The position numbers and the translations under genes are program-made. Below the pieces are notes generated by a model, which had not been told where the DNA came from, did no database searches, and saw only the letters and a list, made by a program, of their open reading frames with translations. DNA of 64,000 nucleotides from Tomocerus qinae (lineage: Eukaryota > Arthropoda > Collembola > Entomobryomorpha > Tomoceridae): NCBI GenBank assembly GCA_020055645.1, contig CM034546.1, positions 93,434,001-93,498,000 on the forward strand. The letters run 5' to 3'. Of the stretch, positions 63,224 through 64,000 are shown in pieces; position 1 is the first letter of the stretch, and the number at the start of each line of letters is the position of its first letter.

Positions 63224-64000
63224 TTAATGATTTACACTTTTCGATTTCCTATGTTTTTTTACACTTTTCGCCTCTAAAATTTTATTTTCCTTTTCTTCCA
63301 ACGTTTTTCCCAAGTCTTCATTAACTAAACTAAGCTGATCTTCATAAAATCCTCCGGTTACCGGTTCGTGTCGTAAATCTTCAACTAAATATGTTGGTGG
63401 TTGGGTATTCTGAACTTTTAAAACTTTAAAAACCTCTAACCCCCAAGAGGCAGTATAACCTTTTTCAAAAGTGACCTTCTGCACTGAAAGCCGCACATAA
63501 TCGCCCACCCTTAGTTTCGGCTTAGCGTATTTAATCTTCGAATAACGTTCATAATTTGCAAGCCATACTTTTTCATCGTTGCCATCCTCATACACTTGAT
63601 TGGGCGTCATAGTTGGTAGACTTCTATGATATGAATTATTGTAGCTTGATATCACAAACTCTAACATATCTGTCCACTTATGTGTATTACGATAAGTAAA
63701 TATCCTTTCCAAGCGCTCCTTTACAGTCCTAACTGCTCTTTCTATTTGAGCAGCTTTGAGTTCGCTGTATGTGCTAAAAAGTCTAATATTTTTTGTTTTT
63801 AAATATTCTTTGAACTGCTTGTTATAGTACTCAGTCCCTTGGTCTGCTTGCAATAATCGAACCGTTTTTAGCTCTTCATTTCGTTTCATAATCTTCTTAA
63901 AACCATCAAGGACAATCGTGCCCGATTTATTTTTCAGGGGCACGGCATAAAGTTTTCGGGAAAAAGCATCCATTACAAGCAAAATCCACTTAAGTTGCCT
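63224..64000 (-). CDS. Polinton integrase (retroviral rve type), N-terminus outside window
   Basis: The frame is open through the window edge, so 258 C-terminal residues are visible and no start codon is assigned. Numbering from the edge, the core opens with WILLVMDAFSRKLYAVPLK, the strand after the first catalytic Asp, so that Asp must lie just outside. The second acid is Asp53 in LQADQGTEY and the third is Glu87 in AAQIERAVRTVKERL, separated by 33 residues. The RTVKERL helix and the YNNSYHRSLPTMTPNQVY stretch are typical of the rve fold. A downstream GDYVRLS...FEKGY...FKVLKV...FYEDQL segment matches the C-terminal SH3-like region of Polinton integrases, followed by a Lys-rich tail. It inserts the element into host DNA. 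It converges on the rightward trio. Confidence 0.93.
   Translation of the reverse strand, partial: RQLKWILLVMDAFSRKLYAVPLKNKSGTIVLDGFKKIMKRNEELKTVRLLQADQGTEYYNKQFKEYLKTKNIRLFSTYSELKAAQIERAVRTVKERLERIFTYRNTHKWTDMLEFVISSYNNSYHRSLPTMTPNQVYEDGNDEKVWLANYERYSKIKYAKPKLRVGDYVRLSVQKVTFEKGYTASWGLEVFKVLKVQNTQPPTYLVEDLRHEPVTGGFYEDQLSLVNEDLGKTLEEKENKILEAKSVKKHRKSKSVNH

Larger units (their letters stand above)
55200..64000. mobile_element. Maverick/Polinton virus-like transposon, left portion (partial)
   Basis: The assignment rests on the co-occurrence of the Polinton hallmark set: an A32/FtsK-type packaging ATPase, two jelly-roll-type capsid candidates, an adenain-like cysteine protease and a retroviral-type integrase, all with uninterrupted frames. 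The left boundary at about 55200 is approximate. It is placed at a change to GC-richer sequence with palindromes and subterminal repeats, because the matching right terminal repeat lies outside the window. Intact elements of this class are typically about 15-20 kb. The part seen here, at least 8.5 kb, therefore lacks the expected protein-primed family B DNA polymerase and the far terminal repeat. No frameshift or internal stop is seen, which argues for a young copy. Confidence 0.93.

Noticed and set aside
1-64000. CRISPR arrays, rRNA genes, intact tRNAs or bacterial-type operons
   Set aside because: I looked for regularly spaced repeats, polymerase III boxes at tRNA spacing and dense gene strings with ribosome binding sites; none is present apart from one weak tRNA-like stretch at about 25470.

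Overview
The window looks like AT-rich nuclear DNA of an invertebrate animal. I cannot name the species. About 55 kb carries no recognisable gene, microsatellites and short hairpin (MITE-like) elements are common, and the right end holds part of a large Maverick/Polinton virus-like transposon, an element class typical of animals and protists. There is no sign of bacterial gene density, operon promoters, CRISPR arrays or ribosomal RNA.

Layout. From 1 to about 55,200 the DNA is intergenic or intronic. The longest open frame is 137 codons and none resembles a protein I know. The only structured features are short repeats: a nearly perfect foldback element flanked by TA (19,988-20,251), a second TA-flanked element (23,861-24,271), and a cluster between 35.7 and 36.75 kb made of an 18-bp-stem hairpin, a roughly 310-bp foldback element and a 114-bp element. 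Scattered microsatellites lie between them.

From about 55.2 kb to the right edge lies at least 8.5 kb of a Maverick/Polinton, cut by the window edge. Its left end is a GC-richer stretch with short palindromes and three copies of TCGCTCACGC, probably part of the terminal inverted repeat. A leftward-transcribed morphogenesis block follows, listed here in transcription order: packaging ATPase, penton/minor-capsid candidate, a small very basic core-like protein, major capsid protein candidate and adenovirus-type cysteine protease. The last four reading frames are only 2-3 nt apart. Upstream is a leftward gene for a 376-aa protein with two C-terminal repeats that I read as PC4-like DNA-binding domains, with a good TATA box. 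Opposite to it runs a rightward trio of small genes joined by start/stop overlaps (TAATG and ATGA): a conserved Polinton small protein with a hydrophobic tail, an unknown 70-aa protein and an unknown Cys/His protein with a clear internal duplication. A leftward retroviral-type integrase runs off the right edge. The protein-primed DNA polymerase and the other terminal repeat are not in view and are expected to the right.

How the genes work together. The integrase inserts the element. The ATPase would package DNA into an icosahedral shell built from the major capsid and penton proteins. The basic protein would condense the DNA, and the protease would mature the particle; the basic protein carries two adenain-like candidate cleavage motifs. 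All visible element genes are uninterrupted, so this copy may be recent or functional. The most novel-looking parts are the tandem PC4-like protein, the duplicated Cys/His protein and the extremely tight gene spacing in a eukaryotic element.
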